Below, one piece after another: positions 15,791 to 23,796 of a stretch of DNA of 32,965 nucleotides. A program made the translations under genes and the position numbers. Source of the stretch: Planctomycetota bacterium. Lineage in GTDB: Bacteria > Planctomycetota > Phycisphaerae > Phycisphaerales > SM1A02. A model generated the notes under the pieces. That model searched no databases. It was not told the DNA's origin and saw only the letters and a program-made list of their open reading frames with translations. Positions within the stretch are counted from its first letter, which is position 1. Every line of letters starts with the position of its first letter. The DNA is taken from NCBI GenBank assembly GCA_024226535.1, contig JAAELP010000049.1:1-32965 (forward strand), given 5' to 3'.

Positions 15791-17713
15791 ATGTCTGAAC
15801 TCGTCCCCCTATCCCTGGAGCGTCTGACCACGCGCATGATGCGCGAGATCGGGCACTGCGGGGCCGTGTTCGATCTCCCGCTGGCGAAGTGCTTCCTCGG
15901 CTCGCCCGACCATGACCTCGGCGTCCGGTTCCACGGTCGCCGGGCGGCCACGCCGCTGGGGCCCGCCGCCGGCCCACACTCGCAGATGGCGCAGAACATC
16001 GCCCTCTCGTGGCTCGCGGGGTCGCGCATCATCGAGCTGAAGACGGTCCAGGTGATGGACGAGCTGGAGATCCCGCGCCCGTGCATCGACATGCGCACCG
16101 TCGGCTACAACGTCGAGTGGTCGCAGGAGCTGAGGCTCGAGCAGTCCGCCGAGGAGTACGTGAAGGGGGCGATGCTCGTGACGATGCTCGCCGACGTCCT
16201 CGGCGATCGCCTCGCCCCGGGGTTCGACGCGACGGTCTTCGACATGAGCGTCGGCTACGACCTCGCGGGTATCCGAGGCCCCGCCGTGCGGCGGTTCATC
16301 GAGACGATGCTCGACGCGAGCGCCCTCGTCGATCGCCTCCGCAACGAGATCCCCGCCGAGCACGCGCGGCTGCGAGACCTCGACTTCCCGAACCGGATCT
16401 CCGGCACGCTCACCCTGAGCACCTTCCACGGGTGCCCCTCCGACGAGATCGAGCGGATCCTCGAGCACCTGATGCGCGAGCACGCCCTCAACGTGATCGT
16501 CAAGCTCAACCCGACCCTCCTCGGGCCCGGCGAAGTCGACCACCTGCTCCACGACGTGCTTGGGTACCGGGAGATCCGCGTTCCCCGCCCCGCCTTCGAG
16601 CGCGACACGACGTGGGAGCAGGCGTGCGGCTTCGTCGAGCGTCTGCGGAAGCTGGCCGGCGAACTCGGGCTCGGCTTCGGCGTGAAGCTCACGAACACGC
16701 TGATCGTCGGGCATGACGGCGACTTCCTGCCCCACGGCGAGAAGGAGAAGTACCTCTCCGGCGCCCCGCTGCACGTGCTCGCAATGCGCCTGGTGCAACG
16801 CTTCCGCGAGCGGTTCGGGCCGGAGCTTCCCATCTCGTTCTCCGCCGGCGTGGACCGCCACAACTTCGCCGACGCGGTGGCCCTCGGCCTCACCCCCATC
16901 ACCGTCTGCACCGACCTGCTCCGGACCGGCGGCTACACGCGGGCCCAGGCGTACTTTCGCAACCTCCTCACACGCATGGATGCCGTGGGCGTGCGGACCG
17001 TGGACGACTTCATCACCAACACCGCCGGCGAGACGGAACGCCCCGCTGCGGTGCTCCACAACACCACGCGCTACGTCGAGCAGATCACGGGCGACCGGCG
17101 TTACACCCTGCCACAGAACACGAAGCCCCCGCCGAAGATCGGATCGTCCCTGGAACTGTTCAACTGCATCACCTGCGACAAGTGCATCCCGGTCTGCCCC
17201 AACGACGCGAACTTCGCGTTGCGGATCCCGCCAACTTCGGTGCCGGTGCTCGTCTGCCGAAAGAACGGCGACACGTGGCGCTGCGAGCAGCGCGGCACCG
17301 TCGAGCTGACCACTAAGCACCAGATCGCCAACTACGCCGACTTCTGCAACGACTGCGGCAACTGCGACGTCTTTTGCCCGGAGGACGGCGGCCCGTACGT
17401 GATCAAGCCGAGGTTCTTCGGCAGCGTGGAGACGTTCGAGCGGTTCGGGAGCGGGAATGGGTTCATGGTGGAGCGGGACGGAGACGCCGTGCGTGTCCGC
17501 GGTCGGTTCGATGCGGGGGAGTTCTCGCTGGTGGTGGACGGACGGTCGCGCATGTACCGGGGCGTCGACTTCGAAGTCACCTTCGACGCGGACGATCCAC
17601 CGGGCACGATCGCGGGCTCCGGGAGCGAGGTCGACCTGACGTACGCGCTGATCCTGGACCTCGTGCAGCGGGCCGTGCTGGACGAAGCGAGCGTGAACTA
17701 CGTCGGTTGCTGA
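15791..17713 (+). CDS. YgfK-like iron-sulfur protein lacking the central flavoprotein domain
   Basis: A protein of 640 residues from ATG 15791. The first 400 or so residues match the dihydroorotate-dehydrogenase-like N-terminal part of E. coli YgfK (a putative selenate reductase subunit): TPLGPAAGPHSQMAQNI, IELKTVQVMD, FDMSVGYDLAGI, STFHGCPSDEIE, KLNPTLLG and FGVKLTNTL. A double 4Fe-4S domain follows, with Cys 459/462/465/469 and 519/522/525/529, and then a YgfK-like tail. E. coli YgfK is about 1030 residues because a GltD-type FAD/NAD(P)H domain sits between these parts; here only about 85 residues connect them. An earlier in-frame ATG at 15719 would overlap the divergent large-subunit gene and is rejected. 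Likely an electron-transfer or reductase component for N-heterocycle metabolism; the reaction is unknown. Confidence 0.82.
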   Translation: MSELVPLSLERLTTRMMREIGHCGAVFDLPLAKCFLGSPDHDLGVRFHGRRAATPLGPAAGPHSQMAQNIALSWLAGSRIIELKTVQVMDELEIPRPCIDMRTVGYNVEWSQELRLEQSAEEYVKGAMLVTMLADVLGDRLAPGFDATVFDMSVGYDLAGIRGPAVRRFIETMLDASALVDRLRNEIPAEHARLRDLDFPNRISGTLTLSTFHGCPSDEIERILEHLMREHALNVIVKLNPTLLGPGEVDHLLHDVLGYREIRVPRPAFERDTTWEQACGFVERLRKLAGELGLGFGVKLTNTLIVGHDGDFLPHGEKEKYLSGAPLHVLAMRLVQRFRERFGPELPISFSAGVDRHNFADAVALGLTPITVCTDLLRTGGYTRAQAYFRNLLTRMDAVGVRTVDDFITNTAGETERPAAVLHNTTRYVEQITGDRRYTLPQNTKPPPKIGSSLELFNCITCDKCIPVCPNDANFALRIPPTSVPVLVCRKNGDTWRCEQRGTVELTTKHQIANYADFCNDCGNCDVFCPEDGGPYVIKPRFFGSVETFERFGSGNGFMVERDGDAVRVRGRFDAGEFSLVVDGRSRMYRGVDFEVTFDADDPPGTIAGSGSEVDLTYALILDLVQRAVLDEASVNYVGC

Positions 17714-17722
17714 GGCCCCGCG

Positions 17723-20155
17723 TTACGGAAGCTCGCCTCGGTCGAAACAGTCGAGTCTCCACGTCGCGAGGTGGTACTCGTTCATGGGATCCAGGTAGGG
17801 GTTGTCCGGATCGAGTATGACTCCCGTCTCGCTGCACCGGCGGAACCACGTCCGCGCGTCCTCCGGCTCGCCGCGGAGGAGCGCCGCCTCGGCGGCGTAG
17901 TAGAACAGCTCGCACCGGGCCTCCATGTTCTTCGGGTCCGTTCGTTCGGCTTCGTCGGCGAGATCGCTCGGGGGTCGTTTGCCTGCGAGGCACGCGAGAA
18001 TCGAACTCACGCGTTCGTCTCGCGCGCTCTTCCGCGCGGCGTCGAGCACCATTGCCGCGAGGTGCACCGTCTCTTCGTCGTGATCGAGATGGCGTGCCAT
18101 GTCGCAAAGGACGAGGTAATGACGGATGTTGGCGTAAGATGCTCCGAGACCGGCGCGGGATTCCTTGTAGTTCTGAGCGGCCTCCGCGTATCGCCCGGTA
18201 ATCCAGAGCGGGGTCGCGAGCTGGTATCGCTCCCAGACGGATGAAGGACCGTAGAGCTTCCGCGCGATCGTCAGATCATCGATGGCCCGGTCGTACTCCT
18301 TAGCGCACAGGTGCACCACGCCGCGGCTTCGATAGCTGAGGTACCGCGTGGGATCCGCAGCGATCGCGAGATCGAACTGCCCGACTGCTTCCGGATACCG
18401 CTTCAACCACGCCAGTGCCCGACCCTTGAACTGGTGCCAGGTGACGCGATTCTCACCGCCCGCGAGGAGCGCGTCGGCCGCCGCTACCGCTCCTTCGAAG
18501 TCTCCCGCGTACCAGCACAGGTAGGCGAGACGCTCGTTCGCTCGGGGGTACCGGGGATCCCGCGTCAACGTAGATCTGATGTGTTCCACGGCCAGGTCCG
18601 GCGACATCGTGGCGAACGACCGGATGAACCACGCCTCCGCGTCGTCCGGCGCGAGGCCGCGGACCCCCGCGGCCGTCTTCTCGGCCTCGGCCACGTCCCC
18701 GTTCTCGCGCTGCACGTCCGCGAGCAATTCGCCGGAAGCCCAGTATCGCGCCGGGTCCTCGTCTATGTCGGCGCGAAGCGAACGGAGGAGCGTGGTTTCC
18801 CGGTCGTCGGCATTCTCGGCCCGGGCCAGCGCCAAGTACGTGCGAGTAGCGGAGACGCGAGCGAGAGGGTGATCGCGATACCGCTCGATGAGGCGGTCCG
18901 CGACCGTGTCGGCGTCGTCGAGTTGACCGGTTTGCACGTTGCGCTCGGCCGACATCGCAAGATCGACCACAGCGTGGTGTTCCAGCCGCAACCGCCACGC
19001 CCACCCCACGAGGATCAGCGCCGCCAGCAGCGGCACCGCGAGCGCGAGCGCGGCGCGGACGCGATGCCGGGCCACCAGGCTGCGGACGGCCCGGAGATGC
19101 TGGCTCCCCGTCGCCCGCACCCGATCGCCGCGCAGGTAACGACGCAGATCCTCCGCAAAGTCGCGCGCCGACGGGTACCGGAGGTCCTGGTCCTTCTCCA
19201 GCGCCCGGAGGATGATCGCCTCGAGCCGCCCGTCCACGCTCGGGATCCGCGCCGATGGCGGAACCGGCTCGGCGTGCAGGATCCGCTCGAGCATCTCGCC
19301 GGGCGTCGCCGAGTCGTCGAACGGCGCCTGACCGGTGATCGCCTCGTAGAGCATCACGCCGAGCGCGAAGACGTCGGTCCGCGCGTCGATCGCGTCGAGC
19401 CTCCCCGCCGCCTGCTCGGGCGCGACGTATCTCGGTGTGCCGAGGAACGCGCCGGGCGCCGAGAGCACCATGCTGGCGGGATCGCCCGGACCGACGGACT
19501 TGGCCAATCCGAAGTCGAGCACGTGCGGTTGTCCGTCGGCGTCGACCAGGACGTTGCCGGGCTTCAGATCCCGATGGACGACCCCGTGCGCATGGGCGTG
19601 GTGCACCGCATCGCAGAGCACGCCGAACAGCTCCAGGATCCGGCGCCGGTCCGCGCCGACGTCGGCGGTGTAGCGATCGAGTGGAACCCCGACGACATGC
19701 TCCATCGCGTAGTACGGCTGTCCGGACTCGAGCTGGCCACTCTCGATGATGTGCACGATGTGCGGGTGCCGGAGACTGGCGGCGAGCTTGACCTCGCGTT
19801 GAAAACGGCGTTGGGCGAGCTGTGAGGCGAACGGACCGGCGAGCAGCACCTTGATCGCGACGGTCCGGCCAGCGTCCGGCTCCCGGGCCTCGTAGACGAT
19901 GCCCATACCGCCCCGCGCAATCTCGCGCACGATGCGAAACGCGCCGATCTCGAAGCCGGGGCCGATCGCGTCCGTGGCGTCGATGGTGGGCCAGGACGCA
20001 GGCCACGAGGTCGGCACGGTCGCCGCGCGGCCCGCTCCCGACATTCCCAGCAGACACTCGAGACGATCCGGATTGCCGTGCCACAGGGACTCCAGGGCCT
20101 CGTCGACGCGATCGCAGAGCTCGATCGAATCTTCGTCCTCAGAGGGACTCGGCAT
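17723..20155 (-). CDS. Transmembrane Ser/Thr protein kinase with extracytoplasmic TPR repeats
   Basis: This 810-residue protein has a Hanks-type kinase domain at about 70-340. The Gly loop is IARGGMGIVYEA, the ATP Lys is K102, the catalytic loop HRDLKPGN has D196, DFG starts at D214, and APEQ ends the activation segment. All catalytic residues are intact. One membrane helix spans about 368-387. The rest (about 400-800) is alpha-helical with TPR-like units (AWFIRSFATMSPD, ERLAYLCWYAGDFEGAVAAAD, GRALAWLKRYPEAVGQFDLAIAADP). The start overlaps the ECF sigma gene by 17 bp, so the two are co-expressed. This sigma-kinase pairing is common in Planctomycetota, where the kinase probably controls the sigma factor or its regulon. 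Confidence 0.93.
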   Translation of the reverse strand: MPSPSEDEDSIELCDRVDEALESLWHGNPDRLECLLGMSGAGRAATVPTSWPASWPTIDATDAIGPGFEIGAFRIVREIARGGMGIVYEAREPDAGRTVAIKVLLAGPFASQLAQRRFQREVKLAASLRHPHIVHIIESGQLESGQPYYAMEHVVGVPLDRYTADVGADRRRILELFGVLCDAVHHAHAHGVVHRDLKPGNVLVDADGQPHVLDFGLAKSVGPGDPASMVLSAPGAFLGTPRYVAPEQAAGRLDAIDARTDVFALGVMLYEAITGQAPFDDSATPGEMLERILHAEPVPPSARIPSVDGRLEAIILRALEKDQDLRYPSARDFAEDLRRYLRGDRVRATGSQHLRAVRSLVARHRVRAALALAVPLLAALILVGWAWRLRLEHHAVVDLAMSAERNVQTGQLDDADTVADRLIERYRDHPLARVSATRTYLALARAENADDRETTLLRSLRADIDEDPARYWASGELLADVQRENGDVAEAEKTAAGVRGLAPDDAEAWFIRSFATMSPDLAVEHIRSTLTRDPRYPRANERLAYLCWYAGDFEGAVAAADALLAGGENRVTWHQFKGRALAWLKRYPEAVGQFDLAIAADPTRYLSYRSRGVVHLCAKEYDRAIDDLTIARKLYGPSSVWERYQLATPLWITGRYAEAAQNYKESRAGLGASYANIRHYLVLCDMARHLDHDEETVHLAAMVLDAARKSARDERVSSILACLAGKRPPSDLADEAERTDPKNMEARCELFYYAAEAALLRGEPEDARTWFRRCSETGVILDPDNPYLDPMNEYHLATWRLDCFDRGELP

Positions 20156-20780
20156 GAGGCCTTCCTTTGCCGATGCTGCTCGCGCCGGTCATCAGTCGGC
20201 GCAGTGTCCGGATCGCCCGCATGAGGCGCATGCAGGCTGCGCCCCGCGAGACGCCGAGCCGTTCGGCGATCTGCGATGTGGGCAACTGATCGAAGAACGC
20301 CAGCGTGATGATCTCGCGCTGCTCGCGTTCCAACCGACCCAGCTCGCCCATGAGTTGGGCCGTCAGCTCGATTCGCTCCGCCTTCGATCGGGGCGTGTGC
20401 GTGCCCGCGGAGATGAGGCACCATCGCGGCACCCATCGCGAGAGATCGGCGATGGTCGAGTCGAGCGAGCGCACCGCCCGTTGACGTACCCGGCGGCGGA
20501 GCAGGTCGCAGACCTTCCGATCCGCGATGGCGGACGCATACGCCCGGAGCCCGCCCACGGTTCGATGGCGGAGCTTCTGCCGGGCGCCCGCCAGGGCGAC
20601 GGACACCTCCTGCACGACATCCTCGGCGGCGTGGAAGCGTGCCGGGGTGGGGCTCAAACGCGCGGCCACCATGAGGCGGAGTTGCGGCGCGAGCGCCTCC
20701 AGGATGCGATCGCGAGCGGTCTGCGAACCCTCGGAAGCCGCGCGGACAAGCTCATCGTTGAGTCCTGCCGCACCGAACAT
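20139..20780 (-). CDS. ECF-type RNA polymerase sigma factor
   Basis: This 213-residue protein has a sigma-70 region 2 at about 14-95 (AAEDVVQEVSVAL, AYASAIADRKVCDLLRRR) and a region 4 at about 143-200 (LEREQREIITLAFFDQLPTSQIAERLGVSRGAACMRLMRAIRTLR in pieces), with a helix-turn-helix in the last part. It resembles planctomycete ECF sigma factors paired with Ser/Thr kinases. The downstream kinase gene overlaps its last 17 bp. No anti-sigma gene is adjacent, so control by the kinase is likely. A TAGAAT hexamer on the minus strand (20792-20797) is a possible -10 element about eleven bases before the ATG. No Shine-Dalgarno is evident. Confidence 0.88.
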   Translation of the reverse strand: MFGAAGLNDELVRAASEGSQTARDRILEALAPQLRLMVAARLSPTPARFHAAEDVVQEVSVALAGARQKLRHRTVGGLRAYASAIADRKVCDLLRRRVRQRAVRSLDSTIADLSRWVPRWCLISAGTHTPRSKAERIELTAQLMGELGRLEREQREIITLAFFDQLPTSQIAERLGVSRGAACMRLMRAIRTLRRLMTGASSIGKGRPHAESL

Positions 20781-21066
20781 GGCTGAGGGCCATTCTAACT
20801 TCGGCGCACCGTTTCGACGGGGGAACTTCGACGCGTTTTTCGGCGTGATTCGACCGGAAACGCGTTGCGCGGGGAGCCGAGCCGCGACTCATGAACCAGG
20901 GACGGCGCCGCCACGCTCGGCAGCCGAACGAACATGGCCACGTGGTGGCGGCCGTCCCGACCTCCTCCGTCCCGGGATGACCGCGGGCGGCACGAGGTTT
21001 CGTCTTCCCCACGTGCGGGCCGCCGGTCACCTCCGCCGGCCGCGCAACCAAGCAAGGAGGTCCAAC
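20781..21066. other. Divergent intergenic region between sigma factor and secreted beta-helix gene
   Basis: These 286 bp hold a possible minus-strand -10 (TAGAAT, 20792-20797) and, at the other end, an ideal ribosome-binding site AAGGAGGT (21054-21061) five bases before the next ATG. The frame of the downstream gene is open across the whole gap and into the sigma gene. The translated sequence there is Arg/Pro-rich, unlike a protein start, so I see no additional gene. Confidence 0.5.
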
Positions 21067-23598
21067 ATGAAGTGGACACGAACAACTTGTCTCGTGCTCG
21101 GTTCGACCGCGCTGATCGCGCTGTCGTCGAGCTTCGCCCAGGTCGGCGATCGGACCAGCGTGGCCCCGCCCCCCGTGGTCAAGGTCTCCGTTCCGCTGAC
21201 GTCGCCGGGTTTCGAACGCCCGCCGGTCCCGCCGGTCCCCCCGATCCAGCAGGCGGTGTACACCTATCGGGTCGATGGTCGTGACACCGACGAGGTCTTC
21301 TACGACGTCATCGAGACCCAGGACGGTGGGATGGCCGCCGTCGGGTACACGGTGGGCTCCGGATCGGACGTGCTCCTGGTGAAGCTCACGAGGTACGGAC
21401 GCATCGTGCGGGCCGTCGCCCTGGAGGGCTTCGGTCACGAGGAGGGGCGTGCCGTGGTGGAGGTCGGTAGCGATCTCTTCGTGACGGGCTGGACCGACAG
21501 TTTCGGCGGTGGTGGTGAGAGCCTGCTGCTCGCGAAGTTCTCGGCGAACCTCGACCATCAGTGGATGAGGATCCTCACGGACGACGACGGCGACCGGGAC
21601 TTTCGCGGGTACGACCTGATTCTCGATTCCGACGGCGCGGTCGTCATCACCGGTTTCGAACGAGGAGCCGGGGGCCGCTACGACCTCCTGATGGCCAAGT
21701 TCGAGACCGATGGCGATCCCATCGGCAACCGGACGTACCACCGGACGCTCGTCCCGACGCAAAGTCACGCCGGCTACGCGCTCGTCGAGGCGTGCGGCGG
21801 CGATTACGTCGTGGTCGGCGAACGGTGGGGAGCCGCGATCGGCGAGGACATCCTCGTGGCCCGGTTCGAGTCGGATCTCTCCGTCGACTTCGGATGGTGG
21901 ATCGACGACAACGACCAGCCGGGGCGCGCGCACTCGATCGTGCACACGCAGGACTGTGGGTTCGCGCTGACGGGCGTGACGAACAACGACCTGTTCGTCT
22001 CCCGGCGCGACTCGACCCTCGACCCTGTGTGGCAGCGCACGCTGGCCGGGACCGGCACCGAGGGGCGGGACATCATCGAGTACACCAACCCGTACGGGGA
22101 CAACGAACTCGTGGTGGCGGGCGAGTACTCGACCGGTTCCGACACCGATGTCCTGCTCGCCAGGTGGGACGACGAGAGCGGGCAGCACCTGTCGACGGAC
22201 AGCTACGGAGACGACGAACAGACCGAAGCCGCGCACGGCCTGATCGAGCATCGCGGCATGCTCCAGGCTCAGGGCTTCTGGGGGGGCGACGCCCTGGGGC
22301 TCACAGCCGACGCCGAGGCCGTCACGTGCGAGCCCGACCACGGCGGGCCGGGGGCCGTGACGTGGAACCCGTCCGAGGGGCCGCAGCCCCTCATCGGATC
22401 GCCCTTGGTCGGTGTCTCCCTGCTGTACTGGGGGGCGCCGTGGGCGGATCTCGAGTTCACGGGAAGTGTGATCTGCGGCCCGACGCTCGAGCACGTCGTC
22501 AAGCCCGACGGATCTGGTGACTTCGCCACGATCCAGGACGCGATCGACGATCCGCTCGTGTGGTCCGGCGACGAGATCGTGTTGACCGACGGGACCTTCC
22601 TCGGCCCGGGAAACAAGGACCTCGACTTCAACGGCAAGGCGATCACGGTGCGCTCACAGAGCGGAGATCCGGAGTCGTGCATCATCGACTGTGAGGGTTC
22701 CGGGCGGGCGTTCTCCTTCTACTCCGGCGAGGGCGCCGGTTCGACGGTTCAGAACATCGGAATCGTGAACGGGTACGCGGCGAGCGGCGGAGCAATCTAC
22801 TGCTCCGGCTCGTCTCCCACCATCACCGGCTGCATCATCCGCGCTTGTGAGGCCTCCAACAACGGCGGTGGGATCGCCTGTCGCAACTCCGAAGCGACCG
22901 TGATCAGCTGCGTCATCGAGTCCAACGCGGCAAGAATCGGCGGCGGGTTCTTCGCCGGCGACTCCGATCCCCATGTGATCGACAGCGTGATCCGGGGCAA
23001 CGTCGCGACCAGCGGCGGCGGGCTCTACGTCGCCGACTCCTCCGTGACGCTGGAGAGGAGTGTCATCAGCGGGAACCTGGCGCACGCAAGCATCGCCTTC
23101 CTCGCCTCGGAGCCCACGTCCGAAGATGTGGGTGGCGGCGGCGGCATCTACTCGACGGGATCCGGCGTTGACTTGCTGAGCTGCACCGTCAGCGGCAACC
23201 TCGCCCTGCACTTCGGCGGCGGTGTCTTCGGACCGTGCGGTCCGGAGAACACGATCATCTGGGGCAACGGCGCCGAGACCGGCGTCGGAGACGAGTGGTA
23301 CTGGTACCAGGGCACCAACCCTGGCGATTGCTGCAACGATCTCGGACCCGGGCTCGACGGTTTCGCGGGATTCAGTGTGGCGTGCCAACTCGGTAGCAAC
23401 ATCGAGGCCGACCCGATGTTCTGCGCTCCCGAGCCTTCCACGAGCGCCCCGACGACGCTCGGTGACTACTCCGTCTGCGCCGGGTCGCCCGTCGCGACAT
23501 ATCCGACGTGCGGGCTCATCGGAGCTCTCGACGTAGCTTGTCAGTGCGGAGGGACCCCGTGGGGCGATGATCGCCACCCACACGGAAAGGGCAACTAA
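21067..23598 (+). CDS. Secreted protein with propeller-like repeats and right-handed beta-helix domain
   Basis: A protein of 843 residues from an ATG five bases after AAGGAGGT. A signal peptide (MKWTRTTC, hydrophobic core, cleavage near SSSFAQ) directs export. Residues about 70-440 contain repeated 'GYTVGSGSDVLLVKL', 'GWTDSFGGGGESLLLAKF' and 'GEYSTGSDTDVLLARW' units, like SBBP/delta-60-type propeller blades. From about residue 476 (VVKPDGSGDFATIQDAIDD) a pectate-lyase-like right-handed beta-helix follows, with rungs such as GGAIYCSGSSPTITGCIIRAC and GGGLYVADSSVTLERSVISGN in pieces. The CGLIGALDVACQC ending is common in planctomycete beta-helix proteins. No catalytic residues can be assigned. 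It may bind or process polysaccharide outside the cell. Confidence 0.85.
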   Translation: MKWTRTTCLVLGSTALIALSSSFAQVGDRTSVAPPPVVKVSVPLTSPGFERPPVPPVPPIQQAVYTYRVDGRDTDEVFYDVIETQDGGMAAVGYTVGSGSDVLLVKLTRYGRIVRAVALEGFGHEEGRAVVEVGSDLFVTGWTDSFGGGGESLLLAKFSANLDHQWMRILTDDDGDRDFRGYDLILDSDGAVVITGFERGAGGRYDLLMAKFETDGDPIGNRTYHRTLVPTQSHAGYALVEACGGDYVVVGERWGAAIGEDILVARFESDLSVDFGWWIDDNDQPGRAHSIVHTQDCGFALTGVTNNDLFVSRRDSTLDPVWQRTLAGTGTEGRDIIEYTNPYGDNELVVAGEYSTGSDTDVLLARWDDESGQHLSTDSYGDDEQTEAAHGLIEHRGMLQAQGFWGGDALGLTADAEAVTCEPDHGGPGAVTWNPSEGPQPLIGSPLVGVSLLYWGAPWADLEFTGSVICGPTLEHVVKPDGSGDFATIQDAIDDPLVWSGDEIVLTDGTFLGPGNKDLDFNGKAITVRSQSGDPESCIIDCEGSGRAFSFYSGEGAGSTVQNIGIVNGYAASGGAIYCSGSSPTITGCIIRACEASNNGGGIACRNSEATVISCVIESNAARIGGGFFAGDSDPHVIDSVIRGNVATSGGGLYVADSSVTLERSVISGNLAHASIAFLASEPTSEDVGGGGGIYSTGSGVDLLSCTVSGNLALHFGGGVFGPCGPENTIIWGNGAETGVGDEWYWYQGTNPGDCCNDLGPGLDGFAGFSVACQLGSNIEADPMFCAPEPSTSAPTTLGDYSVCAGSPVATYPTCGLIGALDVACQCGGTPWGDDRHPHGKGN

Positions 23599-23650
23599 GG
23601 CACGCGGTCAGTGACGGACCTCACCCGCGTCCACGTGGGGGACGTGGAAT

Positions 23651-23676
23651 CCTGGCCCGCATCGGCGCGGGCCAGG
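23651..23676 (+). terminator. Intrinsic terminator-like hairpin after the beta-helix gene
   Basis: CCTGGCCCGC (23651-23660) pairs perfectly with GCGGGCCAGG (23667-23676) around a 6-nt loop and is followed by TTCCTTCC. The stem is strong but the T tract is interrupted, so efficiency is uncertain. It lies about 50 bp after the stop at 23598 and before the convergent operon end at 23698. Confidence 0.65.
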
Positions 23677-23697
23677 TTCCTTCCCCCGCGAGCATGT

Positions 23698-23796
23698 TCA
23701 GCCGTAGATATCCGGCCGCCGATCCCGGGCCAGGTTCCAACCGGACGGATCGGCGGCCGCGAGCGCGCCGAGATCGAGGTCGGCGATGATGCTCAC
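23698..23796 (-). pseudogene. C-terminal remnant of a nitrilase/carbon-nitrogen hydrolase gene
   Basis: Immediately after the SsnA-like stop codon, in another frame, the minus strand encodes 32 residues ending at TGA 23698. The first codon is a GTG that overlaps the preceding stop (GTGA). The peptide includes [14 protein letters not shown] and [11 protein letters not shown]. This is the way many carbon-nitrogen hydrolases end: an 'AdlDl' strand, a short helix, then RDRRPDxY. The catalytic Glu-Lys-Cys region is entirely missing. It looks like the tail of a deleted gene that once ended this operon. A chance match of a short peptide cannot be excluded. Confidence 0.5.

Noticed and set aside
20527..21066. 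Upstream extension of the beta-helix gene frame
   Set aside because: The frame is open but Arg/Ser-rich and overlaps the sigma factor gene. The signal peptide and strong ribosome-binding site fix the start at 21067.
23713..23759. 13-bp inverted repeat as terminator of the SsnA operon
   Set aside because: The stem has a 21-nt loop and no U tract, and it lies inside the nitrilase-like remnant where both arms are coding-like sequence.
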